DNA from: Flavobacterium sp. HJ-32-4
GTDB taxonomy: Bacteria; Bacteroidota; Bacteroidia; Flavobacteriales; Flavobacteriaceae
Length of the DNA: 64,000 nt
NCBI RefSeq assembly: GCF_022532105.1
Contig: NZ_CP092832.1
Coordinates: forward strand, 3,253,001 to 3,317,000
Reading direction: 5' to 3'
This document shows positions 8,763 through 17,555 of this stretch, one piece after another. The notes under the pieces were generated by a model. The model had not been told where the DNA came from, did no database searches, and saw only the letters and a list, made by a program, of their open reading frames with translations. Every line of letters begins with the position of its first letter. Position 1 is the stretch's first letter. Both the position numbers and the translations under genes were made by a program.

Positions 8763-8918
8763 TTGGGTTTTGGGTTTTAGGTTTTGGGTTATTATGAACT
8801 CGTAAATGATTTTCGAGTAGATGGAACACTTTTTCCCCTTTTCGATGTAGACCCGATGAAGATTCATCAATTTTGAGCCAACGCCACACCCAAAACCCAG
8901 AACCCAAAACCCAAAACC
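8763..8918. repeat. Facing G-rich and C-rich degenerate repeats between lipA and gap
   Basis: After lipA comes a run of GGGTTTT-type words (about 8763-8791, four G tracts). Just before gap (about 8883-8918) lies the complementary CCCAAAA form. The two can pair as a long imperfect hairpin, and each G-rich strand could fold as a quadruplex. The ~90 bases between them hold no gene. Confidence 0.65.
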
Positions 8919-8923
8919 TTCAC

Positions 8924-9934
8924 ATGATCAAAATCGCCATCAACGGTTTCGGACGCATCGGCCGCACGCTCTTCCGCCTCTTGCTTGACCATCCGTCGAT
9001 TGAAGTAGTCGCCATCAACGACCTCGCCGACGCCCGGACCATGGCGCATCTCCTGAAATACGACAGCATCCATGGCATATTGCCAGTTGACTGCAGCGCC
9101 GAAGAACACGCATTGGTCGTCAACGGCAAACGTATTCCGTTCTTCAGCGAAAAAAATATCGCCGACCTCAACTGGGGCGCGCTTTCCGTAGACATTGTGG
9201 TGGAATCGACCGGAAAATACAAGACCTACGACGAGTTGCACGCACACATCCGTTCAGGAGCCCGGAAAGTGCTCTTGTCGGCACCCTCCGAAACCGACCG
9301 CATCAAAACCGTCGTATTGGGGGTGAACGAACACATACTCGAGGGCACGGAGGAAATTGTATCGAATGCATCGTGCACGACCAATAACGCCGCCCCGATG
9401 ATCAAAGTCATCGATACCTTATGTGGCATCGAGCAGGCCTACATCACGACGGTGCACTCTTACACCACCGACCAGAGCCTGCACGACCAACCCCACCGCG
9501 ACCTGCGACGGGCGCGGGCGGCCTCCCAATCCATTGTACCTACCACCACCGGCGCGGCCAAAGCCCTAACCCGCATCTTTCCCAAACTCGAAGGCAAGAT
9601 TGGCGGCGGTGGCATACGCGTTCCGGTGCCCGATGGTTCCCTCACCGATATCACCTGCTACGTCCGTACGGCGGTTTCGATCGACGAACTCAACGCCGCC
9701 TTTCGCGCAGCCTGTGAAGGGGAACTGCAGGGCATCATGGCCTATACAGAAGACCCTATCGTGTCGGTCGACATTCTGGGCAATCACCACTCGTGCCTGT
9801 TCGACAGCCAGTTGACATCCGTAATCGATAAAATGGTGAAGGTAGTGGGTTGGTACGACAATGAGGTCGGCTATTCCGCCCGCCTTATTGACCTCATCCT
9901 GTATTTTAAGCAACAAGGTCTTACGACCCGATAG
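8924..9934 (+). CDS. gap: Type I glyceraldehyde-3-phosphate dehydrogenase
   Basis: The enzyme oxidises glyceraldehyde-3-phosphate to 1,3-bisphosphoglycerate in glycolysis (or the reverse in gluconeogenesis). The start at 8924 (MIKIAINGFGRIGR) gives 336 residues; an upstream frame runs into the C-rich repeat. NGFGRIG at 7-13 is the dinucleotide loop and Asp33 after it favours NAD. The catalytic Cys151 sits in NASCTTN. PVPDGS and WYDNEVGYSARLIDL are also standard. Its 3' end overlaps the convergent lpxK gene by 14 bases. Bacteroidota often carry more than one gap gene, so this may be one paralogue of several. Confidence 0.95.
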   Translation: MIKIAINGFGRIGRTLFRLLLDHPSIEVVAINDLADARTMAHLLKYDSIHGILPVDCSAEEHALVVNGKRIPFFSEKNIADLNWGALSVDIVVESTGKYKTYDELHAHIRSGARKVLLSAPSETDRIKTVVLGVNEHILEGTEEIVSNASCTTNNAAPMIKVIDTLCGIEQAYITTVHSYTTDQSLHDQPHRDLRRARAASQSIVPTTTGAAKALTRIFPKLEGKIGGGGIRVPVPDGSLTDITCYVRTAVSIDELNAAFRAACEGELQGIMAYTEDPIVSVDILGNHHSCLFDSQLTSVIDKMVKVVGWYDNEVGYSARLIDLILYFKQQGLTTR

Positions 9935-10943
9935 CTCCGTCAACGAACGCGTGCACCAGGCGTTCGAACTTTTCCCGTTTCTTCAGGAAGGCTGTTCGCA
10001 TCGGCACATACCACAGCGGCAGGCCCTCAAGCTGACCGGACAGGCGCATATAGTCTTTCTCCGTCGTCACAACGATACGCCCCGCCGCGCTTTCCCGAAT
10101 ACGTTCCAGATCGGCAGCGGAAAAGTCGTGATGGTCAGGGAAGCGAAGCGTACGATCCGATGCCTGTGACAGGAAATCAAAGAAAGGTTGTGGTTTCGCA
10201 ATACCCGCCACGAGTACTTTCGGTGCCTGTCTGATCTCGGCAACCGGTTGCAAGCCCTCCTCTGATACCGCATCGTCATCGTATTCGATATGGGTAAAAA
10301 ACACCGACTGCTGCTCGTCAAGGCGCAGTTTACGCCGGATGTGTTCGCGTTGTTCGGCAGTCAGGTCGGGCGGACATTTGGTGACTACAACTATATTCGC
10401 CCGTCGTGCACCACGGCGTCCTTCGCGAAGGTGACCCGTTGGCAGCAGGAAGTCGTCGGTATACAGTTCGGCATAGGTCGTCAACAGGATAGCGAACCCC
10501 GGTTTCACCCGTCGGTGCTGGTAGGCATCGTCAAGCAGGATGACATCCGGTTTGCGATCCAGTGCCAGCAATCGCCGGATGCCCGCCACCCGATCCGCAT
10601 CCACCGCTACCGTTACATCCGGAAACTTTCTGTGGTATTGGAAAGGCTCGTCCCCCAAAGCTGCGACCGTCGTTGTATCATCCGCCAGTACAAATCCTTT
10701 TGATTTCCGGCGGTAGCCCCGACTGAGGATGGCCACTTTGTAATGCGCCGAGAGCAGGCGCACGAGGTACTCCACCATCGGGGTTTTGCCCGTCCCGCCG
10801 ACACTCAGGTTACCCACGACAATCACCGGCGTGTCAAACGCATACGACCGGAAAATACCCGAATCATATAACTGGTTGCGAACCGCCGTCACGAGTCCGT
10901 ATAGCAACGAAAACGGAAAAAGGATTATTCGAAGCAACGCCAT
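9921..10943 (-). CDS. lpxK: Tetraacyldisaccharide 4'-kinase
   Basis: LpxK phosphorylates the 4' position of the tetraacyldisaccharide in lipid A synthesis, on the inner face of the inner membrane. The start at 10943 (MALLRIILFPFSLLYG) gives 340 residues, usual for the family; longer N-termini would overlap the divergent promoter. The hydrophobic N-terminus is followed by a Walker A motif, GNLSVGGTGKT at 44-54, and then by the family's LSRGYRR segment. Downstream LLDDAYQHR is the typical LxDDGxQH-like motif, here with Ala for Gly. It ends inside the tail of gap on the other strand. Confidence 0.95.
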   Translation of the reverse strand: MALLRIILFPFSLLYGLVTAVRNQLYDSGIFRSYAFDTPVIVVGNLSVGGTGKTPMVEYLVRLLSAHYKVAILSRGYRRKSKGFVLADDTTTVAALGDEPFQYHRKFPDVTVAVDADRVAGIRRLLALDRKPDVILLDDAYQHRRVKPGFAILLTTYAELYTDDFLLPTGHLREGRRGARRANIVVVTKCPPDLTAEQREHIRRKLRLDEQQSVFFTHIEYDDDAVSEEGLQPVAEIRQAPKVLVAGIAKPQPFFDFLSQASDRTLRFPDHHDFSAADLERIRESAAGRIVVTTEKDYMRLSGQLEGLPLWYVPMRTAFLKKREKFERLVHAFVDGAIGS

Positions 10944-10947
10944 GCGG

Positions 10948-10955
10948 CAAAGATA
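10948..10955 (-). promoter_or_regulatory. -7 box of lpxK
   Basis: On the minus strand this reads TATCTTTG, four bases before the lpxK ATG. It is back to back with the plus-strand box at 10962-10969. Confidence 0.6.
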
Positions 10956-10961
10956 CTTTTT

Positions 10962-10969
10962 TATCTTTG
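10962..10969 (+). promoter_or_regulatory. -7 box for the gene at 10994
   Basis: TATCTTTG lies 24 bases before the ATG at 10994. Together with the lpxK box it makes a compact divergent promoter of about 50 bases. Confidence 0.55.
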
Positions 10970-10993
10970 GACCGTATCGTCTAACCTTTAGCC

Positions 10994-11506
10994 ATGAAAA
11001 CCGAAACCTTCTGGATGATTGTGCTGCGTATTGTCGGCCTGATGTTGTTGTCATCCGCTTTTTACGTGATTCCGCAAGCCCTACTCACCCTGCGTCAATT
11101 TAACGACTCCTCATCCCCTGACCGATGGGAGGCTGCTCTCTACCTTCTTGCAGGCATCACCGTGTATCTTGTAATCACCTATTTCTTTCTCTTCCGACCC
11201 GATCGCCTGGTTCGTGGGCTGCGCCTGTGTAACAGAATGGAGGCCGAAATCGGGCTTTCCATCACACCGAGTACGTTTCTTTCCGTTTCGGTGGCCGTGA
11301 CAGGTGGCTTGATGTTCGCACGGGGGCTCCCGGGTCTGGTTTCCGAGCTCATACGGTTCTTCCAGGTACATGACCTATTACGTGACTACCCGTCACTGCA
11401 CACTATGGTAGCGACAGCCGTTCAGGTCTTGGTCGGATTCCTCCTGCTATCCAGATGCCATACCGTCGCACACTACATACTTTCCAAAGCAAATCCCTCC
11501 TCATGA
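10994..11506 (+). CDS. Membrane protein of unknown function
   Basis: This 170-residue protein has four hydrophobic segments (about 9-29, 46-66, 91-112 and 136-156), so it should be an inner-membrane protein. I recognise no family motif. Charged residues are concentrated in the loop between helices 2 and 3 (RPDRLVRGLRLCNRMEAE). Its stop codon overlaps the start of the Nif3-like gene in an ATGA arrangement, so the two are probably translated together. The divergent promoter upstream separates it from lpxK. Confidence 0.7.
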   Translation: MKTETFWMIVLRIVGLMLLSSAFYVIPQALLTLRQFNDSSSPDRWEAALYLLAGITVYLVITYFFLFRPDRLVRGLRLCNRMEAEIGLSITPSTFLSVSVAVTGGLMFARGLPGLVSELIRFFQVHDLLRDYPSLHTMVATAVQVLVGFLLLSRCHTVAHYILSKANPSS

Positions 11507-12597
11507 CTCTAAAAGATTGCCTCGCCGTACTTGAAGAAATGGCGCCCCTCGCCTATGCCGAAGATTTCGACAACGTCGGTTTGCTGGTCGGCGATGCTGC
11601 AGCAGACGTCACCGGCATCCTGGTATGCCACGACGCACTGGAAGACGTCATCGACGAAGCAGTGGCGAAAAAGTGTAACCTGGTGGTTTGTTTCCATCCC
11701 ATCCTGTTTTCCGGATTGAAAAAAATCACCGGTAAAAACTATGTGGAGCGGGCCGTGATCAAAGCCATCCGGCACAATATCGCCATTTACGCCGTCCATA
11801 CCGCACTCGACAACCATCGAAATGGTGTGAATAAAATCTTCTGTGATGCGTTGGGATTGACCCATACACGCATCCTGGTACCTAAGAAGGACTTCATCCG
11901 CAAACTCGTAACCTACACCGTTCCCGAAAATGCCGATGCCGTGCGCCAGGCCCTTTTCGCAGCCGGTGCGGGCAACATCGGCAATTACTCCGAATGCAGC
12001 TTCAACTCCGAAGGTATCGGCACGTATCGCGGAAATGAAGAAAGCGATCCGGTGGTAGGGCAAAAAGGTGAATGGACGCAAACGGCCGAAACCCGCATCG
12101 AAGTCACTTTTGAAAAACATCTCGAATCTCGCATCCTAAAGGCCCTTTTCCAAAGCCACGTATACGAAGAAGTTGCCTACGAAATCTATGATACCCGCAA
12201 TGCCCACCAAAACATCGGTTTAGGCATGGTGGGCGAACTGGAGACGCCAATGCCTGAAGCTGAATTCCTGAAGTTTGTAAAAGACAAAATGGGAGCGGGC
12301 GGTATCCGGCATTCTGACTTCCTGGGGCGCGAGGTACGTACCGTCGCCGTATTGGGTGGTTCCGGCAGTTTTGCCATCGGTGATGCCATTCGCGCAGGCG
12401 CCGATGTGTTCCTGACCGCCGACCTGAAGTACCACCAATTCTACGAAGCGGAAGGAAAAATAGTGTTGGCAGACATCGGACACTTTGAAAGCGAGCGCTA
12501 TACAAAAAATTATATTGTTGACTATCTTACCGAAAAAATGCCTACTTTTGCAATCATTTTATCAGAAGTAAACACTAATCCGGTTAAGTACGTATAA
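11503..12597 (+). CDS. Nif3-like dinuclear metal centre protein (YqfO/GTP cyclohydrolase I type 2 family)
   Basis: The start at 11503, in an ATGA overlap with the previous gene, gives 364 residues, matching family members with a PII-like insertion between the two Nif3 halves. Family landmarks include AEDFDNVGLLVG, the Asp at 44, HPILFSGLKKITG, AVHTALDN, and DIGHFESE near the C-terminus, which holds the last His and Glu ligands. The usual HHP of the metal site reads FHP here (Phe64-His65), so one classic His ligand is absent. The family forms toroidal hexamers, but its substrate is unsettled. The next gene, four bases on, is its usual genomic partner. Confidence 0.92.
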   Translation: MTLKDCLAVLEEMAPLAYAEDFDNVGLLVGDAAADVTGILVCHDALEDVIDEAVAKKCNLVVCFHPILFSGLKKITGKNYVERAVIKAIRHNIAIYAVHTALDNHRNGVNKIFCDALGLTHTRILVPKKDFIRKLVTYTVPENADAVRQALFAAGAGNIGNYSECSFNSEGIGTYRGNEESDPVVGQKGEWTQTAETRIEVTFEKHLESRILKALFQSHVYEEVAYEIYDTRNAHQNIGLGMVGELETPMPEAEFLKFVKDKMGAGGIRHSDFLGREVRTVAVLGGSGSFAIGDAIRAGADVFLTADLKYHQFYEAEGKIVLADIGHFESERYTKNYIVDYLTEKMPTFAIILSEVNTNPVKYV

Positions 12598-12601
12598 ATC
12601 T

Positions 12602-13384
12602 ATGGCGACGACAAAAGAACTGAGCGTTGAAGACAAACTGAGGGCTATTTATGATCTGCAATTGATCGACTCACGAATCGACGACATCCGTAATGTGCGT
12701 GGCGAGCTTCCGCTGGAGGTACAGGACCTCGAAGACGAAGTGGCCGGCCTTAGGTCGCGTGCCGAGAAACTGAAAGCCGATCTTGACGTTATTGACGACC
12801 AGATCAAAGCCCGCAAAAATGCCATCGAGGAGCACCGCGAGGCCATAAAGAAATACGCCAAGCAACAGGAAACGGTTCGCAACAACCGCGAATTCAACTC
12901 GCTTGCGAAAGAAATCGAATTCCAGGAACTGGAAATCCAATTGGCTGAGAAGCAGATCCGCGAAATGAAATCGTCGATCGAATACAAAAGACAACTGGTC
13001 GACCAGTCAGAGGAAAAACTCAACGAGAAGCAACAGCACCTCGAGCACAAAAAAGCGGAACTCGATGCCATCATGGCCGAAACCGCAAAAGAAGAGGATT
13101 TCCTGGTAGCGAAATCAGCCGAGTTCGAAGCGCTGATCGAGCCACGCCTTTTGGCTGCTTACAAGCGCATCCGGGGCAGTGTCCGCAACGGACTCGCCGT
13201 CGTATCCATCGAGCGCGGCGCCTCTGCCGGTTCGTTCTTTACGATTCCTCCACAAACACAGGTAGAAATCGCAGCGCGCAAGAAAATCATCACCGACGAA
13301 CATTCAGGTCGTATTCTGGTCGATGCCACGCTCGCCCGCGAAGAGAAGGAAAAGATGGAAGAAATTTTCGCCAGCGTTTCCTAA
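12602..13384 (+). CDS. Coiled-coil zinc-ribbon family protein lacking all zinc ligands
   Basis: This is a COG1579-type protein of 260 residues: a long antiparallel coiled coil (about 25-190, rich in Glu, Lys and Gln), then the C-terminal domain that is normally a C4 zinc ribbon. The surrounding motif is well kept (NGLAVVSIERGA..., FFTIPPQTQVEI, KKIITDEHSGRILVD), but the four positions that hold Cys in most relatives read Ser, Ser, Asp and Ser. It therefore cannot bind zinc in the usual way. The family has been linked to nucleic acid or flagellar roles without firm proof. It pairs with the Nif3-like gene, as in many bacteria. Confidence 0.9.
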   Translation: MATTKELSVEDKLRAIYDLQLIDSRIDDIRNVRGELPLEVQDLEDEVAGLRSRAEKLKADLDVIDDQIKARKNAIEEHREAIKKYAKQQETVRNNREFNSLAKEIEFQELEIQLAEKQIREMKSSIEYKRQLVDQSEEKLNEKQQHLEHKKAELDAIMAETAKEEDFLVAKSAEFEALIEPRLLAAYKRIRGSVRNGLAVVSIERGASAGSFFTIPPQTQVEIAARKKIITDEHSGRILVDATLAREEKEKMEEIFASVS

Positions 13385-13393
13385 ACGATAGCA

Positions 13394-13416
13394 AGCCCCG
13401 AAACGGGGCTTTTTTT
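13394..13416 (+). terminator. Rho-independent terminator touching the next start codon
   Basis: AGCCCCG / CGGGGCT form a perfect 7-bp stem with an AAA loop, followed by T residues to 13416. The ATG of the hydrolase gene begins at the very next base. Confidence 0.88.
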
Positions 13417-14250
13417 ATGGAAAGTACGAAACAACGTCTGCTGGCCCGCAGCCTCGGGACCTGCATCAACATCCTCGCCTATATCGCGCCACGACAGGCG
13501 GCCGGTTTGGCCCACCGGTTCTTTAGTCGTCCGCGATACGGGCGGTTGGAAGCCCATGCCCTTCCCGACCCACTGAATCAGGCACGAAAGTCGGTCTATC
13601 CTTCTGCACTCGGAAACATCGTTTGTTATGAATGGGGCAGCGGTCCAAAGATACTGTTGCTGCATGGCTGGGAAAGCCATTCAGGCCGCTGGGAACGACT
13701 CCTACCCTTTCTCGATGGTTTCCATGTGATGGCCATCGACGCCCCCGGGCACGGACAAGACAGCGGGATCGAATTCAACGCCCCAAGATATGCCGCCTTT
13801 GCCGATGCGGTTTCTGCCACCTTCCAACCCGATTTCATCATCGGGCATTCGATGGGTGGTATTTCACTACTGTATCTGCTTCACCGATACCCGATGCCGC
13901 AACTGCGTAAAGCGGTTGTGATGGGTGCACCCTCCGAAATGACGGCCATCGTAACCAATTTCAACGACCAACTCGGCCTTTCCAAACGGGCGCGACAGGT
14001 GTTCGACGTGTATATCGAAGCGCGTTATGGCTTTCTTCCCTCCGCTTTTTCAGGTGCCGCTTTCGCGAAAACCATCACTGTCGAAACCTTAGTGGTGCAC
14101 GCTACCGACGATGACATCGTGCCGGTTGCCGAAGGAGAACGCATCGCCGCAGCCTTACCCAACGGGCACTTCCTCTCCGTTACCGGGTCGGGCCATCGCC
14201 TGCACGACGATGCGCTGTATGCCGACATCCGCTCGTTTCTGCGCGCATAG
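13417..14250 (+). CDS. Alpha/beta hydrolase
   Basis: The 277-residue protein has the oxyanion HGWESH motif at 83-88, the nucleophile elbow GHSMGG with Ser145, an acid in HATDDDIVP (about 227) and His in GSGHRLH (about 260), so the triad is complete. A hydrophobic N-terminus is present but there is no clear signal peptide, so it should be cytoplasmic. The substrate is unknown; the family includes esterases, lipases and lactonases. No other Met is available near the N-terminus, so the start immediately after the terminator T-run is probably right. Confidence 0.85.
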   Translation: MESTKQRLLARSLGTCINILAYIAPRQAAGLAHRFFSRPRYGRLEAHALPDPLNQARKSVYPSALGNIVCYEWGSGPKILLLHGWESHSGRWERLLPFLDGFHVMAIDAPGHGQDSGIEFNAPRYAAFADAVSATFQPDFIIGHSMGGISLLYLLHRYPMPQLRKAVVMGAPSEMTAIVTNFNDQLGLSKRARQVFDVYIEARYGFLPSAFSGAAFAKTITVETLVVHATDDDIVPVAEGERIAAALPNGHFLSVTGSGHRLHDDALYADIRSFLRA

Positions 14251-14262
14251 AACAGAGTTGCG

Positions 14263-14270
14263 TACCTTTG
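14263..14270 (+). promoter_or_regulatory. -7 box of the pseudouridine synthase gene
   Basis: TACCTTTG is followed by only four bases (TAGT) and then the ATG at 14275, which predicts a leaderless or almost leaderless transcript. Confidence 0.6.
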
Positions 14271-14274
14271 TAGT

Positions 14275-15060
14275 ATGGAGGAACAAAAACGCATCAACAA
14301 GTTTATTGCGGAAACTGGCTTTTGCTCGCGCCGTGAAGCCGACAAACTCGTGGCGGACGGCAAGGTGACCATTAACGGCGCGTTGGCTGAGATGGGCTCG
14401 AAAGTTACCCCTTCGGATGAAGTACGTGTCAACGGAAAACTCCTCGCCGAACGCACCGACAAACCCGTGTACCTGGCCTTCTACAAACCCGTCGGTATTG
14501 AATGTACGACCAACCAGACGGTGCGGCACAATATCATCGATTACCTCAATTATCCCGAACGGATCTTTCCCATCGGGCGACTCGACAAAGCCAGCGAGGG
14601 ACTCATCTTCCTCACCAATGACGGCGATATCGTCAACAAAATCCTGCGGGCCCATTACCACCATGAAAAGGAGTATGTCGTAACGGTGGATAAGCCCATC
14701 ACCGACCGTTTCATCCAGCGGATGGGGAACGGCGTACCGATACTCGGCACCGTAACCCGCAAGTGCAAAGTGACGCAGATCGACCGTTTTACGTTCACCA
14801 TCATCCTGACACAAGGCCTCAACCGCCAGATCCGCCGGATGTGCGAATACCTTGGATATGAGGTGCAGACCCTGAAACGCATCCGGATCATGAACATTTC
14901 GCTTGACGTCCCGAAAGGCCGCTACAGGGAATTGACACCGGCGGAAATTGACCAACTCATCGAACAAACCGGCCGCGAACGGGAAAACCTACAGGAGCGC
15001 CTGCTACCAAAAGCTGACCACGCATCATCCCGACCTACAGAGAGAAAGCGATGGAAATAA
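14275..15060 (+). CDS. rluF: 23S rRNA pseudouridine synthase, RluF-like
   Basis: An N-terminal S4 RNA-binding domain (about 5-60, [20 protein letters not shown]) is followed by an RsuA/RluB/E/F catalytic domain. The catalytic Asp104 is in [10 protein letters not shown], and the later motif [17 protein letters not shown] is typical of RluF, which modifies U2604 (E. coli numbering) in 23S rRNA. RluF and RluB are hard to separate by eye, so the symbol is the best guess. The last 20 or so residues are charged and variable. The 3' end overlaps the histidine kinase gene by 10 bases. Confidence 0.88.
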   Translation: MEEQKRINKFIAETGFCSRREADKLVADGKVTINGALAEMGSKVTPSDEVRVNGKLLAERTDKPVYLAFYKPVGIECTTNQTVRHNIIDYLNYPERIFPIGRLDKASEGLIFLTNDGDIVNKILRAHYHHEKEYVVTVDKPITDRFIQRMGNGVPILGTVTRKCKVTQIDRFTFTIILTQGLNRQIRRMCEYLGYEVQTLKRIRIMNISLDVPKGRYRELTPAEIDQLIEQTGRERENLQERLLPKADHASSRPTERKRWK

Positions 15061-16802
15061 AGCGCTTCTTCCTTCTCTGGATCGTGCTCCCGATCGGCCT
15101 GTATGCGCAGGGCGGACAGCACTTTCTTGACAAAGGGATAGCGGCGTATGAAAAAGACCGTTACCAAGAGGCGGCAGGTCTTTTTGAAAAAGCGGTGTCT
15201 GAAGCCAAACGGGAACACAACGTTCCGGTTCAGATGACGTCGTTCAACAATCTGGGCAATTGCTATTCGCAGCTCGGCCAATCAGAGAAAGCCCTCGCCT
15301 ATTACCTAAAAGCGCAGAAAATGGCGGTCACCGCACGCGATCCGCGGTATGAGGCCAAAATCCTGATGAATATCGGGGCGTTGTATTCGGAGCAAAAGGA
15401 CCTCAGCCAGGCCTTATCGCACTTCGAAAAGTCGATCGCGGTAGCCGAAAAAACCGGCGATACGAAACTCACGGCCGATTGCCTGAACAATATGGGCATT
15501 GTGTATGAACAGCGGCAGGACTTCGATCATGCGCTCAAGGTATACGACCGGGCGCTTCGTTTGTATACGACCACCCAAGACGACGGCCGGATCTCGATGG
15601 CCCATAACAACCTCGCCATCGTGCAGAAAGCCCGCGGACGTTATGACGAGGCGGCGGCGCACTACCGGATGGCTTTGGCTATTGCCGAAAAGAACGACGA
15701 CCGCTATATGATGGCCGCGACCTATAACAACATGGGCAACCTTGAAATCGTAGCCGGTCGCCCGAAAACAGGACTCAACTACTGCCTGCGTGCCTGGAAA
15801 GAAGCCCAGACGCTGGGTGCCCGGGAGATTGAAGTGGAGGCACTCGACGGCATCGCCACCGCGTATGAAAAAATGGGAAGGCTAACAGAATCGCTTGACT
15901 TCCGGAAACGGTACGAAGCCGCCAAAAATGACTTTGTCAATACCGAGCGCTCCCAGCAATTAACCGAGATGTCGGTGAAGTACGAAAGTGAGAAAAAGGC
16001 GGCCGACATCCGCATCCTGCAACAAAAACGGCAATTGGATGCCCTTGCGCTGCACGACCGCGACCTCCGTATTGAAAACCAGCGCCGGGTCATTGTGTTC
16101 GTCTTCATCGGTATGGCGCTGCTCGCCCTGTCCCTAGTTTCTATTTTATACGTGCAACGCATCCGGCGGAAACTACTGCGTGAGAAAACGATACGCGAAA
16201 CCGAAGAAGCCGAGCGCGCCCGTATGGCGAAAGACATACACGACGACCTGGGATCTGGTTTGGCCAAGATCAACTTCCTGAGTGAAGTCATCGTGCGCGA
16301 AACGGCAGGAAAGGAAAACGTCAGGAACAGTGCCGAGTCGGTTCGGGAAACCGCCATCCGACTTGTGGAAAACATGCGCGACCTTATTTGGGCGTTGAAT
16401 CCGGATAATGCGACGTTTGATCACCTGCTGTCACGCATACGTGAATACGCTACCGACTACCTCGAAACCTTCGATATCGCCGTAAGGTATGACTTTGATC
16501 AGGTTCCCACAGGACTCACGCTTAAAAGAGAAAGCTACCACCACGTTTTGATGGTGGTGAAGGAAGCGCTGAACAACCTGGCCCGGCATTCGGGTGCGAC
16601 GGACGCCTTCCTTACGGTTACGGTCACCGAGGGTGAAATCGTGCTTGCCATCCGCGACAATGGAAAAGGCCTCGACCCGGAAACCGTCCGAAAAGGCAAC
16701 GGACTTGCCAACATGCGCAAGCGGATCGAGGGCATCGGTGGGCGAATGGAAATCGACGGATCAAACGGAACACAGCTTTCCTTTTTCATCCCGCTGCGTT
16801 GA
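15051..16802 (+). CDS. TPR-containing sensor histidine kinase (NarL partner type)
   Basis: The 583-residue protein starts with a signal-anchor-like segment ending LYAQ, so the next part is periplasmic. It holds about six tetratricopeptide repeats (about 25-300, for example [20 protein letters not shown]). A coiled segment and one membrane helix (about 347-367) follow, then a HisKA_3 domain with phospho-acceptor His397 in [11 protein letters not shown]. The ATPase domain has [12 protein letters not shown] (N box), DNGKGLD (G1) and [11 protein letters not shown] (G2). It should phosphorylate the LuxR-type regulator encoded next. The signal, presumably a protein or peptide bound by the repeats, is unknown. 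Confidence 0.93.
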   Translation: MEIKRFFLLWIVLPIGLYAQGGQHFLDKGIAAYEKDRYQEAAGLFEKAVSEAKREHNVPVQMTSFNNLGNCYSQLGQSEKALAYYLKAQKMAVTARDPRYEAKILMNIGALYSEQKDLSQALSHFEKSIAVAEKTGDTKLTADCLNNMGIVYEQRQDFDHALKVYDRALRLYTTTQDDGRISMAHNNLAIVQKARGRYDEAAAHYRMALAIAEKNDDRYMMAATYNNMGNLEIVAGRPKTGLNYCLRAWKEAQTLGAREIEVEALDGIATAYEKMGRLTESLDFRKRYEAAKNDFVNTERSQQLTEMSVKYESEKKAADIRILQQKRQLDALALHDRDLRIENQRRVIVFVFIGMALLALSLVSILYVQRIRRKLLREKTIRETEEAERARMAKDIHDDLGSGLAKINFLSEVIVRETAGKENVRNSAESVRETAIRLVENMRDLIWALNPDNATFDHLLSRIREYATDYLETFDIAVRYDFDQVPTGLTLKRESYHHVLMVVKEALNNLARHSGATDAFLTVTVTEGEIVLAIRDNGKGLDPETVRKGNGLANMRKRIEGIGGRMEIDGSNGTQLSFFIPLR

Positions 16803-16844
16803 CATATACCCAAAAAGTGGTAGTGCGCGAATAGCTGTATTTCA

Positions 16845-16852
16845 TACATTTA
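16845..16852 (+). promoter_or_regulatory. -7-like box of the response regulator gene
   Basis: TACATTTA (TAnnTTTG with a final A) is four bases before the ATG at 16857, suggesting the regulator can also be expressed apart from the kinase. Confidence 0.4.
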
Positions 16853-16856
16853 CCGT

Positions 16857-17477
16857 ATGGATATCAAAGTCGCCATCATCGAAGACGAACAACAGATTCG
16901 GGAAAGCCTCGCCGTTTTGATCAACGGCAGCCTCGGATTCTCCTGCACCGACGTATACGCTACGGCGGAAGAAGCGCTGATCGGGCTGCCCGGATCGGGC
17001 GTTGACGTGGTCTTGACCGACATCCATCTTCCGGGAAAAAGCGGCATAGAATGCGTGGCCGAACTGAAACCAAAATGCCCGTCGATGCAGTTCATGATGT
17101 GCACAGCCTTCGAAGACACCGAATCGGTGTTTAGTGCCCTGAAAGCCGGTGCTACCGGATACCTTACCAAAACCACCCAACCCGCGCGCGTGCTTGAGGC
17201 GATTATCGAAGTCTATCAGGGTGGATCGCCCATGAGCAGCCATATTGCCCGGAAAGTCGTTGCGTCATTTTCGCCTATGCTGACACCGACCGAAAACGGG
17301 TTGTCGGTGCGTGAGCGCGAGATACTCGATCACCTATCACGTGGACTCCGTTATAAAGAGATTGCGGGCTTGCTTTTCATTAGTGTAGAAACTGTCCGGA
17401 CCCACATCCGGAATATCTACGAAAAGTTGCAGGTACGCTCGCGCACCGAGGCCCTTAACAAACTCTACGGCCGCTGA
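16857..17477 (+). CDS. NarL/LuxR-type response regulator
   Basis: The 206-residue protein has a receiver domain with acidic residues EDE at 9-11, phospho-acceptor Asp55 in LTDIHLPG, the conserved Thr in CTAFED and Lys in YLTKTT. A LuxR-type helix-turn-helix (about 140-203) carries LSVREREILDHLSRGLRYKEIA and the recognition stretch VETVRTHIRNIYEKLQV. It is 54 bases downstream of the TPR histidine kinase, which is its likely partner. Targets are unknown. Confidence 0.94.
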   Translation: MDIKVAIIEDEQQIRESLAVLINGSLGFSCTDVYATAEEALIGLPGSGVDVVLTDIHLPGKSGIECVAELKPKCPSMQFMMCTAFEDTESVFSALKAGATGYLTKTTQPARVLEAIIEVYQGGSPMSSHIARKVVASFSPMLTPTENGLSVREREILDHLSRGLRYKEIAGLLFISVETVRTHIRNIYEKLQVRSRTEALNKLYGR

Positions 17478-17520
17478 TAATTACTACTTTTTTGCGATTG
17501 ACGCGACCCCCAGGCGCCGA

Positions 17521-17528
17521 TACCTTTG
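17521..17528 (+). promoter_or_regulatory. -7 box of the lipoprotein gene at 17556
   Basis: TACCTTTG is a full TAnnTTTG match, 27 bases before the start codon. Confidence 0.55.
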
Positions 17529-17555
17529 TCTTCGTTAACCTTTAATCAAAACAAA

